DNA of 64,000 bases from Piper betle (taxonomy: Eukaryota > Streptophyta > Magnoliopsida > Piperales > Piperaceae): positions 161,180 to 225,179 of the forward strand of contig JAURVB010012650.1 in assembly GCA_033002965.1 (NCBI GenBank). The letters run 5' to 3'. Below the pieces are notes generated by a model, which was given only the letters and a program-made list of their open reading frames with translations, ran no database searches and had not been told where the DNA came from. Shown here piece after piece: positions 60,942-64,000 of this stretch. Every line of letters begins with the position of its first letter. Position 1 is the first letter of the stretch. The position numbers and the translations under genes were made by a program.

Positions 60942-61080
60942 CTCCCACCGCCCACCCCTTCGCTACCGCACTCTCCGGCGGCGGCGGCGGCGGCGGCGGA
61001 GCACGGTGGGCGGGAACGGTGATGTATGGAGGGGACGGCGGACGCACGTGGCGACGGGTGCTCTTGACTCTGTTGAGTTC
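60942..61080 (-). promoter_or_regulatory. GC-rich 5' UTR and proximal promoter of the O-fucosyltransferase gene
   Basis: A GGC/GCC trinucleotide run (60976-61000) sits about 35-60 bp before the ATG, in the leader. A G-box core CACGTG lies at about 61046. Base composition switches abruptly to AT-rich at about 61100 with a TTA trinucleotide run (61113-61131). No TATA box is convincing, as is common for housekeeping Golgi genes. Confidence 0.45.
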
Positions 61081-61131
61081 GCCCTATTTTTGGCGCTGTG
61101 GGTCCAGTTTTTATTATTATTATTATTATAT

Positions 61132-62112
61132 TAATCCATTTATACTTATACGAGAATTTGATTGTTTATGATAAATTTTGAAATTTTTTAGCCTGGATTA
61201 GTCCGTTTTACGTGTTAAAGTTAGTTACGTATGATTTTACTTAATTATGAAGTCTAATCCGATAGAATTGAGTCCAACGCTTAAATGATTCCCCTCAATT
61301 GAAATTATTTTTTTTATCTAAAAAACTTTTAATTCACAAATAAAAATATAAAAAAAGCATGCATTACTAAAATATAAAAAAATATATGCAAATAGACGAA
61401 AACAGAAGATTTAACCTGTATTTGTCGCTAAAATGTTTTTAATTAGTTATTTTTATATTTATTTGTATAAGACTCAATAATTTACTCTAAATAAAAATTA
61501 TAACTCGTATAAATTATATGAGTAGTAGCTCATATACATAATATAAAGTTTTTTTATAATAATTAGAAGCTTATAATATCTATACTTTTGAATAATTATT
61601 TTTGCAAATTTTCACTTATAAGTAGACATCTAATTTTTGTAAAACTATCGATAAAACAATTAAATTTAGACGCGCTATACATTGAGTTAAAAAGCTCATA
61701 AATTCCGGAAGAAAAAAGAGAAGAAAAGAAACCCTCCCAATTTAATTAATCTATTAATCCATTAAGATTAAACCATTTATGGAACCTAAAATAAAATAGA
61801 TTAATAACTGGGCCCTACAACCGTAAAGATATAAGCAGCCAACTCAGATAAACATTGTTTTCAACCTCATTCAGAGTCTGATCAAGGTATCGCTTTGAGG
61901 GAATATAAGCGACGGCGACAACCCAAACCTACACATTTGGCATGGGAATGTCTTGTGGACTGGGTTTTGCGCTGATTGCAGGTAAATAAAGGAAGGCACC
62001 AAATATGTGCATTTCTTAGTTGTCAAGCTAAATATAATGCACGTATTATAGTTTTTATTATTATTTGTCAAGATTTCCGGGCACAAACTCACGCGTCTGC
62101 GCACTATAAAAT
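61132..62112. other. AT-rich intergenic DNA
   Basis: No coding, RNA or bounded repeat feature recognised. Confidence 0.35.
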
Positions 62113-63020
62113 TTTATAAAATTAGTTTCTTATATAATATTTATCGAGATAAAATCATGGATATTGATTAAATTATTGTATATCAAGCTTCAAGTATAAA
62201 AAAATTGTGTAAAGGCAAAATAAAATTAATTAAATTGAATAAATCGTTGATTCATAATTTATAAAAAAAATGACCCATGATAATTATTTTGAATATTTTT
62301 GAGCTTTAAAGAAATAACTCATATTAATTAAAATTGAAAGAATAAAGTCTTGAATAGGAAAAATTGAAAATACGTTGGGACATAATAGTAATCTTTAAAA
62401 AATCTCATACATTAGATGTAACCCACTTCAATTATTTATAGATTTACCATTAGATACAACTAAATTCCAATTATCATTAGATATTGATTTATTTAGATTT
62501 TTTTTATAAATTTTAGATAAAATCTAAATAAAATCTCAAATATAACCGAAAATCTTCTTGATTTTTACATAGAGATGTCAAACTTAAAAGAATATTTTTA
62601 GGCATTCCTAGTAATTAGTCACACCACATATTCTCTATAAATAAAGCGTCATATTCTCATTTTTTATTGACAGACCGAAGGCTCTTTAAGAGGTGAGGCT
62701 AAAAATTAGTAAATTTTGAGAGAAAATTAAATAAAGTCTGTCTACCGAATGATCGATATATTTTTTAGGCTAGTTAAGCCAAGAGGCTAGCTTAGTTTGG
62801 TTGAGTTTATGTACTCTTGGCTCAATTCAACCCCCTTATTAGCCTAGTCTAATTAAGCTTATGTGCTCACACCCTCATTCCAGCCCCTTTGATAGCCTAG
62901 TCTGGTTGAGTCAATGCATTTGCGTGACTCGGTCTAATTTCTTTACTAGCCAAATCCGGTTAAGTCTATGTATAAAATTAGTTTCATATATAATATTTAT
63001 CGAGATAAAATCAAGTATAT
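62113..63020. repeat. Direct repeats about 0.86 kb apart enclosing a 55-bp minisatellite
   Basis: AAAATTAGTTTC-TATATAATATTTATCGAGATAAAATCA occurs at about 62116 and 62975 with one mismatch in about 42 bp. Between them, 62785-62965 holds about three and a half diverged copies of a 54-57-bp unit with the landmarks GGTTGAGTTTATG, CCTAGTCTAATTAAG and CCTAGTCTGGTTGAG. Similarity of the flanking repeats suggests a duplication or a very short LTR-like structure. Confidence 0.65.
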
Positions 63021-64000
63021 TAATAAGATTATAACCATAAATTTTTAATTTTAGTTAACCAATTTGAAAAAATCACTTGGCCCACATTATATTATACTAG
63101 GCAAGATATCGTGCTTGGTGTAATTTATATTATAAATAAATTTTAATTGTATACATAAATTATCATTTAATAATAAAATAGATTATAATAATTTTATAGA
63201 TATAGATTCTAATTAACTTTGAGTGAAAGATAGATCTTAATCGAAAGAATATGTACTGTAATAATTTTATTTTATTTGTTTTCGCTATATTTTGACTAGT
63301 TAAATCTCATATTTTTAACCACATATCATTATCGAGTTCAAGTTGTAATAATAATAAAAAAATGAATATAAATAAATACTTAAATTAGATCGTTACAAAT
63401 AATATTAGAATTAGATCCAAATTTATATTTGTTATTAAGTCACGATATAAAGATTAGGTTCACGGGTTGATGAAAGAATTAAAATATGATAGAATTTCAT
63501 ATGTGTAAGGATTTATAAAATGTTATAAAATTATTTTTATATCTAATAAATCAATATATTAATAAGAATATATAATATATCTTCAATTTTGATTTATTAA
63601 TTTTTTTTAAAAAATGATTTAGTTTATTACGCTACGCTGAGACTAAATCATAACAAACTCTGAAGTCTTTCCGCGTGTTGCTTTGGAAAAGAAAGATGGG
63701 ATACGTCGCCTAACCAATATATAATCCACTATAATGCAAATTCCACGTGCATGCAGGACTCTCAAATAAAACAAAGAAACGTTAAATCATATATAATCTT
63801 ATTAGGCACTACACCAATACGTAGATAACATAGAATGTATGAAAGCAACAGATACATAGATGGATAGAAGGGTGGCAAAAACGGCAGCTAGTGTGTGTAA
63901 GTTTTCTTATGGATTCCTCGCTACTTGCTAAGATGTGACGACAGTAATGGGAGAAGGAAGGAAGGAAACAAGAAAGCAACAGAGACACATAAGCACTATC
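63021..64000. other. AT-rich flank, no gene recognised
   Basis: No coding region is visible. At 63708-63770 the string AACCAATATATAATCC plus CACGTGCATGCA (a G-box/RY-like combination) could be promoter elements of a gene beyond the right edge. This is weak. Confidence 0.25.

Noticed and set aside
60461..61047. Alternative Arg/Ala-rich frames over exon 1 of the O-fucosyltransferase gene
   Set aside because: They are shadows of the very GC-rich true exon 1, which alone joins the downstream exons in phase.

Overview
The window is nuclear DNA from a flowering plant. Exons are separated by GT-AG introns, there are plant-specific gene families (R2R3-MYB, P-class PPR, plant O-fucosyltransferase-like) and most of the sequence is decayed transposable elements. 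The extremely GC-rich first exon of the fucosyltransferase gene is typical of monocots, but species cannot be read from the sequence. I find no rRNA, tRNA, CRISPR or bacterial features.

Layout. (1) 0.16-10.94 kb, minus strand: the 5' part of a gene for the N-terminal 3-hydroxyisobutyrate-dehydrogenase-like domain of the plant multidomain 'ketose-bisphosphate aldolase class-II family' protein. Six small exons in consistent phase are recognisable and the gene runs off the left edge. Its introns hold a miniature Copia element (0.62-1.62 kb), a hAT-type element (4.05-7.27 kb, 8-bp target duplication) itself filled by a broken Copia element, a Gypsy protease scrap and a degenerate tandem array (8.9-10.8 kb). 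Exon 1 appears to carry a one-base frameshift. (2) 11-29.4 kb: repeats only. These are another hAT-like element with a C-rich cargo (11.98-12.77 kb), Gypsy-type LTRs (14.0-15.0, about 17.5-20.5 and 23.56-26.38 kb, the last with a perfect 5-bp target duplication), and alternating strand-skewed GC islands and AT-rich arrays with a period near 75 bp. (3) 29.43-31.06 kb: a 5'-truncated, multiply frameshifted PPR pseudogene. (4) 32.7-42.8 kb: a foldback MITE, a 2.8-kb LTR with the pol end of its Gypsy element, an inverted truncated copy of the same LTR, an integrase scrap, and 1.05-kb direct repeats flanking a gag-only remnant. (5) 43.95-45.24 kb, plus strand: an R2R3-MYB gene of the MYB20/42/43/85 type, broken by one missing A just after the DNA-binding domain. 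(6) 47.23-49.91 kb: a third hAT-type element with target duplications, carrying an LTR-like fragment. (7) 53.57-60.94 kb, minus strand: a complete 10-exon gene for a 574-residue Golgi O-fucosyltransferase-family protein, the only protein-coding gene here that is clearly intact. (8) 61-64 kb: AT-rich flank with a small minisatellite.

The genes show no sign of acting together. The MYB (secondary-wall regulator family) and the O-fucosyltransferase-like protein (wall-polysaccharide or glycoprotein-related family) share only a loose cell-wall theme. I did not find a convincing new biological system. The most useful observations are the split gene with TE-inflated introns, the two single-base frameshifts, and the nested elements whose insertion order can be read from target duplications.
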